From Erythrobacter fulvus (GTDB lineage Bacteria > Pseudomonadota > Alphaproteobacteria > Sphingomonadales > Sphingomonadaceae), in contig NZ_JAQQXQ010000001.1 in the NCBI RefSeq assembly GCF_028595285.1, forward strand, positions 456,308 to 520,307: a stretch of 64,000 nt of DNA, written 5' to 3'. The position numbers and the translations under genes were made by a program. Shown here one piece after another: positions 8,133 through 17,514 of the stretch. The notes below the pieces were generated by a model. The model saw only the letters and a list, made by a program, of their open reading frames with translations, ran no database searches and was not told where the DNA came from. Positions within the stretch are counted from its first letter, which is position 1; the number at the start of each line of letters is the position of its first letter.

Positions 8133-11100
8133 TCAGGCGACGAGGCGCAGGCTCGCCTTGCTCCTTAGCGGTGCGAGTTCGACATTGGCGATGCCCGGCA
8201 CCTCGGCCAGCCGCTCGGCCAGTTCGCCGGACAGCAGGAAACTGCGTCCGAGCCGCAGCTGCGCGTGCCCGCCGTCTTCAAGCGTGACGCGCACCAGCAC
8301 TTCGCCGTTGCCTTCGAAAGCGCAGTCTTCCTCGACATCGAGCGCGATCTTGAGTTCGAGCAATGCCTCGTGGGTAGAAACATCTGCCTTGAGCTGCATC
8401 GGCGTGGAGCCCACCACACCTGCCAGCGGCCGCGCGCCGCGCACTGTCAGACGTGGCGGTTCGTCCGGACTGGGCGAATCCAGTTCGACCGTCATCAACA
8501 GGCACTCGCCCTCTTCGGCCCAGCGTTCGAACTGTGGCACCAGCGCTTCTTCGAAACAGGCGGCGGAGAACTGGCCCGAAGCGTCGGAGAAATCGGCGCG
8601 CACGAAGGTGCCGCCCTTGCGCGTGCGGGCCTTGGTAATGCCTTCGACCAGCACAGCCATCACCGCCGACCCGCGCCCGCCCGCAGGCGCGCCCGCTTCC
8701 ATCAGGCTCTGGTAGGTGCGCGCGCCATTGGCCGATGCGACCTCACGATATTGCGCGACCGGATGCGCCGAGAAATAGAACCCGAAATTCTCGCGCTCGC
8801 GCGCCATCAGCTCGCTGCGGCTCCACGGTTCGGCGGGTTGCAGGCGCAGATCCTCGGCAGCGGTGTCCTCGCCGCCGAACAGTCCGGCCTGCCCGCTCGA
8901 CCGCTCGCGGATCGCCGCGTCCGCCACCGCCAGCAACAGTTCGGCATTGGCGTGAAGCAGGCCGCGGTCGGAATCGAGCCCGTCGAGCGCGCCCGCGCAG
9001 ATCAGCCCTTCAAGCTGGCGGCGGTTCATCGTGCCTTGCGGCAGGCGTTCGAAAAAGTCCTTGAGGCTGGCGAACCGCCCGTTGGCGATGCGCTCGGCGA
9101 CGATGGCGTCCATCGCCTTTTCGCCGACATTGCGAATGCCCGCCAGCGCATAACGCACCGCATAGCCTTCGTCGGTCTGTTCGACGGTGAATTCGGCTTC
9201 GGAGGCGTTGATGCAGGGCGGCAGCACCGCAATCCCGCCCGCGCCGTTGGGATAGCGCCGGGCATCGTCGACAAAGATGCTGAGCTTGTCCGACTGGTGC
9301 ATGTCGAAACACATTGATGCAGCGTAGAATTCTTCCGGATAATGCGCCTTCATCCAACCGGTCTGGTAGGCAAGCAGCGCGTAGGCGGCGGCGTGCGACT
9401 TGTTGAAGCCGTAGCCTGCGAATTTGTCGATCAAATCGAACAGTTCGTTGGCGCGCTTGGCATCGATGCCGGACACCTCCTTGCAGCCTTCGACGAACCG
9501 CCCGCGCTGCGCGTCCATCTCGGCCTGCACCTTCTTGCCCATCGCGCGGCGCAAGAGGTCAGCGTCTCCGAGCGAGTAACCGGCCAGCACCTGCGCGGCC
9601 TGCATCACCTGTTCCTGATAAACGAAGATGCCGTAGGTCTCGGCGAGGATACCTTCGAGTTTGGGGTGCGGATATTCGATCGGCACAAGCCCCGCCTTGC
9701 GCTGGCCGAACAGCGGGATGTTGTCCATCGGACCCGGGCGATAGAGCGAGACGAGCGCGATGATGTCGCCGAAATTGGTCGGCTTCACTGCCTTCAGCGT
9801 GCGCCGCATGCCTTCCGATTCCAGCTGGAACACGCCGACAGTGTTACCCGCCTTCATCAGATCATAGACCGCCGGATCATCGAGCGCCAAAGCGCCCAGA
9901 TCGATCGCGATGCCGCGCTTGCCCAGCAGATCGACCGCCTTGCGCAGCACCGAAAGCGTTTTCAGACCGAGAAAGTCGAACTTGACCAGGCCGGAGCTTT
10001 CGACGTGCTTCATGTCGAACTGCGTCACCGGCATGTCCGAACGCGGATCGCGGTAGAGCGGCACCAGCTCGGCCAGCGGGCGATCCCCGATCACCACGCC
10101 CGCCGCGTGGGTCGATGAATTGCGCGGCAGGCCTTCAAGCTGCATCGCCAGATCGACGAGGCGCTTCACCTCGTTATCATTGTCGTATTCGCGCTTGAAA
10201 TCGGCAGCGCCGTTCAGCGCGCGCGGCAGCGTCCACGGATCGGTCGGGTGGTTGGGCACCATCTTGCAGAGCCGGTCCACCTGCCCGTAGCTCATCTGCA
10301 AAATGCGCCCGCAATCGCGCAGCACCGCACGCGCCTTCAGCTTGCCGAAGGTGATGATCTGCGCGACGTGATCGCCGCCATATTTGCGCTGGACGTAACG
10401 GATCACCTCGCCGCGCCGGGTTTCGCAGAAGTCGATATCGAAGTCGGGCATCGACACGCGTTCGGGATTGAGGAAGCGTTCGAACAGCAGCCCAAGCCGG
10501 ATCGGATCGAGATCGGTGATGGTCAGCGCCCAAGCGACCGCCGAACCCGCGCCCGAACCGCGCCCCGGCCCCACCGGAATGCCCTGATCCTTGGCCCATT
10601 TGATGAAGTCGGCAACGATCAGGAAGTAACCGGGAAAACCCATCTTCACGATCACATCGATCTCGAATTCGAGCCTGCGTTTGTATTCCAGCACTTCGGC
10701 GAACACCCCGGCCTCGCGCAGCGCGGCGAAGGAGGCTTCAGCCTCGGCCAATGCGTCGGCGGAGGTGAAGTGCAGCGCCTCGTGCAGTTCGGCATGGCAG
10801 GTTTCGGGATAATAAGGCGACAGCCGCGCGACGAGGCCCAGCCGCGAATCCTCGGCCAGCATCCGCGCCTCGCCTGCAAGATCGCCCGCAAGGCTCGGCA
10901 GGATCGGCTTGCGATAGGGCGGCGCAAAGGCGCACCGCTGGGCGATGACGAGAGAGTTCGCCAGCCCTTCGGGCAGATCGGCGAACAGCTCCTCCATCAT
11001 CGTCGCCGATTTGACGAAGGCCTGCGGGTTGGAACGCGGGCGATCCTCGGCATCGATCTGGGTCGAATGGGCGATACAGAGCATCGCGTCATGCGCCCTG

Positions 11101-11741
11101 TATTCGTGCGGCTCGGCAAAATTGGCCGGATTGGTGGCGACCATCGGCAGATCGCGGGCATAGGCGAGATCAATCAGCGCCGCTTCGGCACGTTCGCTTG
11201 CCGTATCGCCGTTGCGCGCGATTTCGACATAGAGCCGCGACGGAAACAGCCGTTCAAGCGTATCGCAAAGCCTTGCCGCGGCTTCGTGTTGTCCTTCGGC
11301 CAGCAGACGCGTCAGCCCGCCCTCGCCCGCGCCAGTCAGCGCGATCAGCCCGCCGGTATGCCCTTCGAGATCGGGGAGCGTGACGTGGGGTTCCAGCTCA
11401 AGCGGGCGGTCGAGATGCGCCTTGCTGACGAGGTGGCACAGATTGCCGTAGCCATCGTCGTCCTGCGCAAAGAGCGGCAGGTAGTCGATTGCGCGCGCAC
11501 CCGATCCTTCCACGCCTTCGCGCGCGACGCCCAGCAGCGTGCCGATAATCGGCTGCACCCCTTCCGCCTTGCAGGCGGAGGCAAAGGCCATAATGCCGTA
11601 AAGCCCGTTGCGGTCGCAGATAGCGATGGCGGGAAAGCCGCGTTCTTTCGCCAGCTTGGCAATCGCCTTCGGATCGATCGCCCCTTCGAGCATCGAGTAG
11701 GATGACAGCACGCGCAGGGGAACGAAGGGAGCGAAAGCCAT
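8133..11741 (-). CDS. dnaE: DNA polymerase III alpha subunit
   Basis: 1202 aa, a usual length for DnaE1. Order of domains: N-terminal PHP domain (FVPLRVLSSYSMLEGAID), the polymerase palm with GPGRGSGAGSAVAWAL and the catalytic aspartates in MPDFDIDFC, the finger region (THAAGVVIGDRPL, YRPGPMDNIPLF), helix-hairpin-helix (FNKSHAAAYALLAYQTGWMK), and an OB-fold plus C-terminal domain for tau and clamp binding. It is the replicative polymerase catalytic subunit. A single gene with no obvious operon partners; it is flanked by 137 nt towards the ligase. Confidence 0.96.
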   Translation of the reverse strand: MAFAPFVPLRVLSSYSMLEGAIDPKAIAKLAKERGFPAIAICDRNGLYGIMAFASACKAEGVQPIIGTLLGVAREGVEGSGARAIDYLPLFAQDDDGYGNLCHLVSKAHLDRPLELEPHVTLPDLEGHTGGLIALTGAGEGGLTRLLAEGQHEAAARLCDTLERLFPSRLYVEIARNGDTASERAEAALIDLAYARDLPMVATNPANFAEPHEYRAHDAMLCIAHSTQIDAEDRPRSNPQAFVKSATMMEELFADLPEGLANSLVIAQRCAFAPPYRKPILPSLAGDLAGEARMLAEDSRLGLVARLSPYYPETCHAELHEALHFTSADALAEAEASFAALREAGVFAEVLEYKRRLEFEIDVIVKMGFPGYFLIVADFIKWAKDQGIPVGPGRGSGAGSAVAWALTITDLDPIRLGLLFERFLNPERVSMPDFDIDFCETRRGEVIRYVQRKYGGDHVAQIITFGKLKARAVLRDCGRILQMSYGQVDRLCKMVPNHPTDPWTLPRALNGAADFKREYDNDNEVKRLVDLAMQLEGLPRNSSTHAAGVVIGDRPLAELVPLYRDPRSDMPVTQFDMKHVESSGLVKFDFLGLKTLSVLRKAVDLLGKRGIAIDLGALALDDPAVYDLMKAGNTVGVFQLESEGMRRTLKAVKPTNFGDIIALVSLYRPGPMDNIPLFGQRKAGLVPIEYPHPKLEGILAETYGIFVYQEQVMQAAQVLAGYSLGDADLLRRAMGKKVQAEMDAQRGRFVEGCKEVSGIDAKRANELFDLIDKFAGYGFNKSHAAAYALLAYQTGWMKAHYPEEFYAASMCFDMHQSDKLSIFVDDARRYPNGAGGIAVLPPCINASEAEFTVEQTDEGYAVRYALAGIRNVGEKAMDAIVAERIANGRFASLKDFFERLPQGTMNRRQLEGLICAGALDGLDSDRGLLHANAELLLAVADAAIRERSSGQAGLFGGEDTAAEDLRLQPAEPWSRSELMARERENFGFYFSAHPVAQYREVASANGARTYQSLMEAGAPAGGRGSAVMAVLVEGITKARTRKGGTFVRADFSDASGQFSAACFEEALVPQFERWAEEGECLLMTVELDSPSPDEPPRLTVRGARPLAGVVGSTPMQLKADVSTHEALLELKIALDVEEDCAFEGNGEVLVRVTLEDGGHAQLRLGRSFLLSGELAERLAEVPGIANVELAPLRSKASLRLVA

Positions 11742-11816
11742 GGCGCGCAGTTTAGGAATTTGCGCCGATTCCGGAAGCGCCCGCCCGCCTTAATTTCTCC
11801 ACAGGGGCCGGAAAAA

Positions 11817-12296
11817 CTATAGCAGCTTCTCGATATCCCTCGCGATGCTGGCGGGCGTGTCCTGCGGGCCGTAACGCTTCACGACATTGCCTTCGCGGTC
11901 GATCAGGAACTTGGTGAAGTTCCATTTGATCGAGGTCGATCCCATCAGCCCCTTGGCTTCCTTCTTCATCCAGTCGAACAGAGGCGATGCATTGGCGCCG
12001 TTCACTTCAACCTTTGCCATCAGCGGGAAGGTGACGCCGAAATTGACCTTGCAGAATTCGGCGATCTCGTCGGCATTGCCCGGTTCCTGCGCACCAAACT
12101 GGTTGCAGGGGAAGCCCAGCACTTCGAAATCCTTGTCCTTGAACTGCTGGTAAAGCTTCTCCAGCCCGTCATATTGCGGGGTAAAGCCGCACTTGCTGGC
12201 GGTGTTGACCACCAGCAGCACCTTGCCGAGCTTCTCCTCAAGCGCGAGCTCCTGCCCGCGGTTGGTGGTAACGGTGAAATCGGCAATCGTGGTCAT
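11817..12296 (-). CDS. Glutathione peroxidase (cysteine type)
   Basis: 159 aa. The catalytic motif NTASKCGFTPQYDGLEKLY contains the peroxidatic Cys near residue 36 (cysteine, not selenocysteine), followed by GFPCNQFGAQEPG with the Gln, and KWNFTKFLID with the Trp of the active-site tetrad. A second cysteine (EFCKVNFGV) may resolve with thioredoxin, as in the BtuE/PHGPx-like bacterial enzymes. It reduces hydrogen peroxide and lipid hydroperoxides in the cytosol. It sits 24 nt after the small 95-aa gene on the same strand. Confidence 0.94.
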   Translation of the reverse strand: MTTIADFTVTTNRGQELALEEKLGKVLLVVNTASKCGFTPQYDGLEKLYQQFKDKDFEVLGFPCNQFGAQEPGNADEIAEFCKVNFGVTFPLMAKVEVNGANASPLFDWMKKEAKGLMGSTSIKWNFTKFLIDREGNVVKRYGPQDTPASIARDIEKLL

Positions 12297-12320
12297 GCGG
12301 TCCCTCGCTGGTCGGTCGAT

Positions 12321-12608
12321 CTATCCTGCGTCTTGTGCGGGAAAATCGGGGCGCGAGGCAAGCGCCATTGCCTCATCCGCCGAATAACGCCGGTCGCCCG
12401 CCTTGGCGATGACATAGCGCTGGCGAGTCTCTTGAGGCAAAGCGGCAAGGTGACGGATCATTTCGGCGAAGGTCCCGCGCTGCAAGGCGCTGCCCCCGTC
12501 CAGAACGCCGCCACTGTCATCGGCGGCATGAAGCGACGCGCGATCGTCCCAAGCGGTGGTGCCGGTATCGCCGGTTTCGCCCCGGAAGGTGCTCGGATGG
12601 TCGGACAT
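12321..12608 (-). CDS. Small conserved hypothetical protein, 95 aa
   Basis: Starts at ATG 12608. The N-terminal half is polar and probably disordered (MSDHPSTFRGETGDTGTTAW); the C-terminal half is helical (FAEMIRHLAALPQETRQRYV) followed by DRRYSADEAMALASRPDFP. No catalytic motif is seen. It is retained as a gene because of coding-like base use, a ribosome binding site (GGAGGA) upstream and same-strand position between lolD and the glutathione peroxidase gene. The role is unknown. Confidence 0.65.
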   Translation of the reverse strand: MSDHPSTFRGETGDTGTTAWDDRASLHAADDSGGVLDGGSALQRGTFAEMIRHLAALPQETRQRYVIAKAGDRRYSADEAMALASRPDFPAQDAG

Positions 12609-12663
12609 GATCGGATCCTCCTCTGGTCAGCACCACCAATATGGGAACGACCGGGCCGGATCG

Positions 12664-13344
12664 CTAGGTCAGCACGCCTTCGTGCAGGCGCACCACGCGG
12701 TCCATCCGCGCCGCCAGCCGTTCATTATGCGTGGCGACCAGCGCCGCACTGCCCTCGCCCCGCACCAGATCGAGGAACTGCGCCAGCACGGTGTCCGAAG
12801 TCGTCTCGTCCAGATTGCCGGTCGGCTCGTCTGCCAGCACCAGCGTCGGCCGGTTGGCGAGCGCGCGGGCAACTGCGACGCGCTGTTGCTCCCCACCCGA
12901 AAGCTGGCTGGGGCGATGGGTCAGCCGTTCCCCTAGGCCGAGGCTCGAAAGCAGACTGTCGGCCCGCGCTTCGGCCTCGCTGCGGGCCACGCCGCGGATC
13001 ATCTGCGGCATCACCACATTCTCGCGCGCGTCGAAATCGGGCAGCAGATGGTGGAACTGGTAGACGAAACCGAGATGGTCGCGCCGCAGCCGGGTGCGCT
13101 CGTCGCCCGGCAGATCTTCGGCCTGCACCCCGGCGATGGCGATCGAACCTTCGAACCCGCCTTCAAGCAGGCCAACGGCCTGCAGCAGCGTCGACTTGCC
13201 CGAACCCGAAGGCCCCAGCAGCGCCACGATCTCGCCCGGCATGATGTCTAGGTTGACCCCCCGCAGCACGTCGATGCGCTGCCCGCCCTGTTCGAACGAC
13301 CGCTTCAGGCCTTTGAGGCTGACGATAGGGGACGCGTCACTCAT
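12664..13344 (-). CDS. lolD: Lipoprotein-releasing system ATP-binding protein LolD
   Basis: 226 aa ABC ATPase. Walker [16 protein letters not shown]-loop [18 protein letters not shown], signature [15 protein letters not shown] and Walker [13 protein letters not shown] are all intact. The QFHHLLPDF segment is characteristic of LolD. It powers extraction of outer-membrane lipoproteins from the inner membrane to LolA. It overlaps the permease gene by 8 nt and both run on the minus strand, so they form one operon. The many lipoproteins in this window (BamD and others) would be clients. Confidence 0.93.
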   Translation of the reverse strand: MSDASPIVSLKGLKRSFEQGGQRIDVLRGVNLDIMPGEIVALLGPSGSGKSTLLQAVGLLEGGFEGSIAIAGVQAEDLPGDERTRLRRDHLGFVYQFHHLLPDFDARENVVMPQMIRGVARSEAEARADSLLSSLGLGERLTHRPSQLSGGEQQRVAVARALANRPTLVLADEPTGNLDETTSDTVLAQFLDLVRGEGSAALVATHNERLAARMDRVVRLHEGVLT

Positions 13345-14575
13345 AGCGCAGCACCTGAACCGGATCGGTATTGGCCGCCTTGAACGCCGGATAGAGCGTC
13401 GCCAGGAAGCTCATCACCAGCGCCAGCATCACGATGCCGAGGATCTCCCACGGATCGGTGCGCGAAGGCAGCGTTGACAGGAACCGCACTTCCGGGTCCC
13501 AGATTTCCTGCCCCGTCACCGCCGCGATGAACCCGACGATCGGTTCGCGGAAGAACAGGACGACAGAGCCGAGCGCGAGTCCCGCCATCGTCCCGATCGC
13601 GCCCACGGTGGTGCCGGTGGTGACGAAAATCTTCAGCAGGCTGCGCCGCGTTGCGCCCATCGTGCGCATGATCGCGATGTCGCGGGTCTTGGCGCGCACC
13701 AGCATCACAAGGCTTGAAAGGATATTGAACGCGGCGACCAGCACCATGAAGGAAAGCGCGAAAAACATCGCCACGCGTTCCACCTGCAAGGCTTCGAACA
13801 GCGCGGAATTGATCGTCTTCCAGTCGGCCACCACGGCCTGCCCGGCGAGTTCCTCGGAAACCGGACGCAGGATATCGCCGACCTTGTCCGGATCCTCCAC
13901 GGTGACTTCGATCATCCCGATGGAATCGCCCATCAGCAGCAACGTCTGTGCGTCCTTGATCGGCAGGACGACGAATTTCTCGTCATAATCGTAGATGCCG
14001 ACCTCGAAGATCGCTGCGACCTCGTAGGGCACCTGACGAATCGAGGTGCCGAAGGGGGTCGAGCGGCCCTGCGGGTTGATGATCGTGATGGTGTCGCCGA
14101 CGCGGATGCCGAGGTTCTGCGCCAGCCGCGTGCCGATCGCCACCCGTTCCGAACCGCCGCCGAGCGCGGCAATGTCGCCAATCACCACCTTGTCGGCCAG
14201 ATTTGCCACATCCTCGTCAGTCTCGCCGCGCAGGAAGATCGCCTCTACCCGCCCACCAAAGCTGATCAGCAGCGGCTGTTCGATCAGCGGCGATGCAGCC
14301 GTCACGCCGGGCGTATTCTCGACCTTTTCGAGAATGCCCTCCCAGTTCTCCAACCGTCCGCCATAGGCCTGGACGATGGCGTGGCCGTTGAGCCCCACGA
14401 TCTTGTCGAGCAATTCGGCGCGGAAGCCGTTCATCACGCTCATCACGATCACCAGCATCGCGACCGAGAGCATCACGACCCCGACCGAAATCCCGGCGAC
14501 CAATGCAATGAAAGCCTCGCCCTTGCCGGGCCAGAGGTAACGCTTGGCGATCATCCATTCGAAAGGGGAAAGCAT
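13337..14575 (-). CDS. lolC: Lipoprotein-releasing system permease LolC/LolE
   Basis: 412 aa. An N-terminal membrane segment ([20 protein letters not shown], ending near VMSVMNGFR) is followed by a large periplasmic domain, then three C-terminal membrane segments including [20 protein letters not shown], the MacB/FtsX architecture. [18 protein letters not shown] is the coupling region that contacts the ATPase. Only one permease gene is present, so it probably acts as a homodimer in place of LolC plus LolE, as reported for many alphaproteobacteria. First gene of the lolCD operon, divergent from purF. Confidence 0.92.
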   Translation of the reverse strand: MLSPFEWMIAKRYLWPGKGEAFIALVAGISVGVVMLSVAMLVIVMSVMNGFRAELLDKIVGLNGHAIVQAYGGRLENWEGILEKVENTPGVTAASPLIEQPLLISFGGRVEAIFLRGETDEDVANLADKVVIGDIAALGGGSERVAIGTRLAQNLGIRVGDTITIINPQGRSTPFGTSIRQVPYEVAAIFEVGIYDYDEKFVVLPIKDAQTLLLMGDSIGMIEVTVEDPDKVGDILRPVSEELAGQAVVADWKTINSALFEALQVERVAMFFALSFMVLVAAFNILSSLVMLVRAKTRDIAIMRTMGATRRSLLKIFVTTGTTVGAIGTMAGLALGSVVLFFREPIVGFIAAVTGQEIWDPEVRFLSTLPSRTDPWEILGIVMLALVMSFLATLYPAFKAANTDPVQVLRYE

Positions 14576-14813
14576 GGGTGTGCGGGCTGGCCTGTCCTAG
14601 ATGAACGCAGGCTGTAGTGGCCGCGCGGGATCGCCGCAATCCCGTGCCGGATCAATGTCCCCCACCCAGAACAGCGCACCGCCACGCCGATGCTGTCATA
14701 TCGCGGTTAGCAAAAAGGCGGGCATCGCAGGTGCGCTTTCCCTTGTAATTGATCCGTCACATCGCCATTGGAGCCCTGCGCCCCGGATAGAGCAGCCGCG
14801 GACAGGTCTGGTG
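14576..14813. other. Divergent intergenic region between lolC/E and purF
   Basis: This 238-nt stretch separates two divergent genes and should hold both promoters. The purF frame is open back to 14601, but the residues there do not resemble PurF. I see no tRNA, no convincing small gene and no riboswitch motif. cvpA, the usual upstream neighbour of purF, is absent here. Confidence 0.5.
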
Positions 14814-16301
14814 ATGCCGATGACACCCCTCAATGTGACCCACCCCTTCCTTGACGCAGATGGCGACAAGCTGCGGGAGGAATGCGGAATTTTCGGCGCG
14901 ATCAATGCCGCCGACGCTTCGGCCGCGACCGCGCTTGGCCTGCATGCATTGCAGCATCGCGGGCAGGAAGCCGCGGGAATCGTCAGCTGGGACGGCAAGG
15001 AATTCTTCGTTCGCCGCGGGCTGGGCCACGTGGCGGAGAATTTCTCCTCTCCCGAAGCGATCGCCGAATTGCCGGGTCACATGGCGGCTGGCCACGTGCG
15101 CTATTCCACCACCGGCGGATCGGGCCTGCGCAACGTGCAGCCGCTTTATGCCGATCTTGCCAGCGGCGGCTTCGCGGTCGCGCATAACGGCAATATCTCC
15201 AACGCGATGATGCTGCGCGCCGATCTGGTCGGCAAGGGTTCGATCTTCCAGTCGACCTCGGATACCGAGGTGATCATCCACCTCGTCGCCACCAGCCGCT
15301 ATCCCACCATCGCCGACAGGCTGGTGGACGCGCTGCGGCTGGTCGAGGGTGCCTATGCGCTGATCGTGATGACGCCCGAAGGCATGATCGCCTGTCGCGA
15401 TCCGCTCGGCATCCGTCCGCTGGTGATGGGCCGGATGGGCGAAAGCATCCTGTTCGCCTCCGAAACCGTCGCTTTCGACGTGGTCGGGGCCGAGGTGATC
15501 CGCGAAGTCGAGCCGGGCGAGTTGGTGCTGGTCGATTTCTCGGGTGAAATCCGGTCGGTCCGCCCCTTCGGCAACCCGTCCCCGCGTCCCTGCATCTTCG
15601 AACATGTCTATTTCAGCCGCCCCGATTCCGTGTTCGCTGGCCGTTCAGTCTACGAAGCGCGCAAGGCGATCGGGGCGCAACTGGCGCTTGAGGCCCCGTG
15701 CGAGGCCGATCTGGTGGTGCCGGTGCCCGACAGCGGTGTTCCCGCCGCAATCGGGTTCGCCCAGCAATCGGGCATTCCTTTCGAACTGGGCATCATCCGT
15801 TCGCACTATGTCGGGCGCACTTTCATCCAGCCTTCCGACGGCGCGCGCCATTCCTCGGTGAAGCGCAAGCACAATGCCAACCGTTCGCTGGTCGAAGGCA
15901 AGCGTATCGTGCTGATCGACGATTCGATCGTGCGCGGCACCACGTCGCTGAAGATCGTCGAGATGATGCGCGAAGCAGGCGCTGCCGAGGTGCATTTCCG
16001 CGTCGCCAGCCCGCCGACCGCGCATTCCTGTTTCTACGGCGTGGATACGCCCGAACGCTCCAAGCTGCTCGCCGCGCGCATGGAGCTGGAACCGATGCGC
16101 CAGTTCATCAAGGCCGACAGCCTCGCCTTCATCTCGATCGACGGGTTGTATCGTGCGGTCGGCCATGAAGGCCGCGATGCCGTGCGTCCGCAATTCTGCG
16201 ACGCCTGCTTCACCGGCGATTATCCGACATCGCTGACCGACCTTGCGCAGACCGAGCAGAAATCCGCCGAGCTTCCCTTCGCTGACCCCAAGGCCGCGTA
16301 A
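14814..16301 (+). CDS. purF: Amidophosphoribosyltransferase
   Basis: 495 aa from the ATG at 14814; 14820 is an equally possible start. The class II glutaminase nucleophile Cys lies in REECGIFGA near residue 23, so a short propeptide is removed. Further markers: LQHRGQEAAGI, HVRYSTTGGSGLRNVQPL, AHNGNISNA, and the PRPP-binding loop IVLIDDSIVRGTTS. It makes 5-phosphoribosylamine from PRPP and glutamine, the first committed purine step. The SDR gene begins 5 nt after its stop. With guaB it forms the purine content of this window. Confidence 0.96.
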   Translation: MPMTPLNVTHPFLDADGDKLREECGIFGAINAADASAATALGLHALQHRGQEAAGIVSWDGKEFFVRRGLGHVAENFSSPEAIAELPGHMAAGHVRYSTTGGSGLRNVQPLYADLASGGFAVAHNGNISNAMMLRADLVGKGSIFQSTSDTEVIIHLVATSRYPTIADRLVDALRLVEGAYALIVMTPEGMIACRDPLGIRPLVMGRMGESILFASETVAFDVVGAEVIREVEPGELVLVDFSGEIRSVRPFGNPSPRPCIFEHVYFSRPDSVFAGRSVYEARKAIGAQLALEAPCEADLVVPVPDSGVPAAIGFAQQSGIPFELGIIRSHYVGRTFIQPSDGARHSSVKRKHNANRSLVEGKRIVLIDDSIVRGTTSLKIVEMMREAGAAEVHFRVASPPTAHSCFYGVDTPERSKLLAARMELEPMRQFIKADSLAFISIDGLYRAVGHEGRDAVRPQFCDACFTGDYPTSLTDLAQTEQKSAELPFADPKAA

Positions 16302-16306
16302 TTGAC

Positions 16307-17023
16307 ATGACCGAAAATGTGAAACCGCTTTCCGGGCGCACCGCGCTTGTCACCGGCGCAAGCCGCGGCATCGGCGCCGCCACCGCCAAGGCGCTAGCCG
16401 AAGCGGGCGCGCATGTGATCCTCGTCGCGCGCAAGGTCAAGACGCTCGAAGAAGTCGAGGACGCGATCCACGCCGCCGGCGGCACATCGACCATCGCCCC
16501 GCTCGACCTGACCGAACCCGACGCTGTCCCGCGCCTTGCCGCAGCGATTGCCGGACGCTGGACCACGCTCGACATCATGGTCCTTTCGGCCGCGTTCCTG
16601 CCCGAACTGACCCCGGCATCGCAGATCGAACCCAAGCAGTTCAATCAGGCATTGCTGACCAACGTGGTCGCCACGCAGGCGCTGATCGCCGCTTTCGACC
16701 CGATGCTGCGCCGCGCCGAGGCAGGCCGGATCATCGGCCTGACCAGCAGCGTCGGCGCCGCGCCGCGCCCCTATTGGGGGGCCTATGGCGCGACCAAGGC
16801 AGCGTTCGACAACTTGCTCGAAACCTACGCTGCCGAAGTCGAACGGCTGAGCCCGCTGCGCGTCGCGATCATCGATCCGGGCGCAACCCGCACCGAAATG
16901 CGCAAGCGCGCCTATCCGGGCGAAGACCCGGCGACGTTGAAGGCTCCTGAGGTGGTGGCCGAACGTATCGTCGCGCTGCTCGCCGAAGGCTTCGACGATC
17001 TCCACCGCGAGCGCATCGACTGA
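16307..17023 (+). CDS. SDR family oxidoreductase
   Basis: 238 aa. Rossmann NAD(P) motif TGASRGIGAATAKALAEAGA near residue 15; NAG motif replaced by LSAAF; catalytic Tyr in YWGAYGATKAAFDNLL (Y-x3-K) with Ser at GLTSSVGAAPRPYWGAYG. The C-terminus includes IDPGATRTEMRKRAYPGEDP. Substrate unknown. It begins 5 nt after purF, so the two are probably cotranscribed, an arrangement I believe is common in sphingomonads. Confidence 0.88.
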   Translation: MTENVKPLSGRTALVTGASRGIGAATAKALAEAGAHVILVARKVKTLEEVEDAIHAAGGTSTIAPLDLTEPDAVPRLAAAIAGRWTTLDIMVLSAAFLPELTPASQIEPKQFNQALLTNVVATQALIAAFDPMLRRAEAGRIIGLTSSVGAAPRPYWGAYGATKAAFDNLLETYAAEVERLSPLRVAIIDPGATRTEMRKRAYPGEDPATLKAPEVVAERIVALLAEGFDDLHRERID

Positions 17024-17034
17024 CGAAACGCCGA

Positions 17035-17053
17035 GGTTACCGACGCGGTAACC
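17035..17053. repeat. Inverted repeat GGTTACC-n5-GGTAACC
   Basis: Two perfect 7-nt arms (17035-17041 and 17047-17053) separated by GACGC, 12 nt after the SDR stop. It could form a small stem at the end of the purF-SDR transcript or be a protein-binding dyad upstream of the PilZ gene. No T-run follows, so a classic terminator is unlikely. Confidence 0.5.
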
Positions 17054-17126
17054 ATCGCCGTCAACGCTTCATTAGGGATTTTATCGGCATAGCTGAGGGT
17101 GGTCCTGGCCGTGCGCTGCTGCGCGC

Positions 17127-17145
17127 GGCAAAACGAGGTTTTGCC
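17127..17145 (+). promoter_or_regulatory. Leader hairpin displaying the Shine-Dalgarno in its loop
   Basis: A perfect 8-bp stem (GGCAAAAC, 17127-17134, with GTTTTGCC, 17138-17145) has the loop GAG. The only Shine-Dalgarno-like sequence, GAGG at 17135-17138, is in the loop and first stem base, 9 nt before the PilZ gene ATG at 17148. The position suggests translational control or an RNA-binding protein site, but this is inference. Confidence 0.5.
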
Positions 17146-17147
17146 CT

Positions 17148-17495
17148 ATGCCGATTGAAACCGATCCCTATCGCCTGGCCGCGCAGGAAGATCGCTGCGC
17201 GCCGCGCACCCGGCTGACAATTCCCGCGACGCTGCGCGCCTCGGGCGGTCGTGCCTTCCAGAGCGTGGTGCACGATCTGTCGATCTCGGGCTTCTCGGCC
17301 GCTTCGATCAATCGCATGCACGAAGGCCAGCTGTGCTGGCTCACCCTGCCCGGCCTCGAATCGCTCCAGGCCGAAGTCGTGTGGTGGGACAACTGCATCG
17401 TCGGCTGCGCCTTTTCGGAGCTGCTCAGCCCGATCGTGCACGACAATATCCTGCAGCGTTACAGCAACATCGGCGTCTACCGTCAGGTGATCTGA
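17148..17495 (+). CDS. PilZ domain protein (single domain)
   Basis: 115 aa, essentially one PilZ domain. The c-di-GMP motifs are RTRLTIPATLRAS near residue 20, with arginines in APRTRLT that fit the RxxxR region, and DLSISGFSA ((D/N)xSxxG) near residue 45; GCAFSELLSPIVHDNIL closes the domain. Such proteins bind c-di-GMP and act on motility, polysaccharide or other targets through a partner. Two other PilZ-bearing proteins lie at 56.2-61.3 kb. Convergent with the serine hydrolase gene. Confidence 0.85.
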   Translation: MPIETDPYRLAAQEDRCAPRTRLTIPATLRASGGRAFQSVVHDLSISGFSAASINRMHEGQLCWLTLPGLESLQAEVVWWDNCIVGCAFSELLSPIVHDNILQRYSNIGVYRQVI

Positions 17496-17514
17496 GCGAC
17501 GCGCCGGGGCGCGC

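Noticed and set aside
10248..11705. 485-codon plus-strand ORF opposite dnaE
   Set aside because: Antisense frame of dnaE with biased composition; no start or domain support.
12174..13244. 356-codon plus-strand ORF opposite lolD and its neighbour
   Set aside because: It crosses three minus-strand genes; Arg/Pro-rich nonsense sequence.
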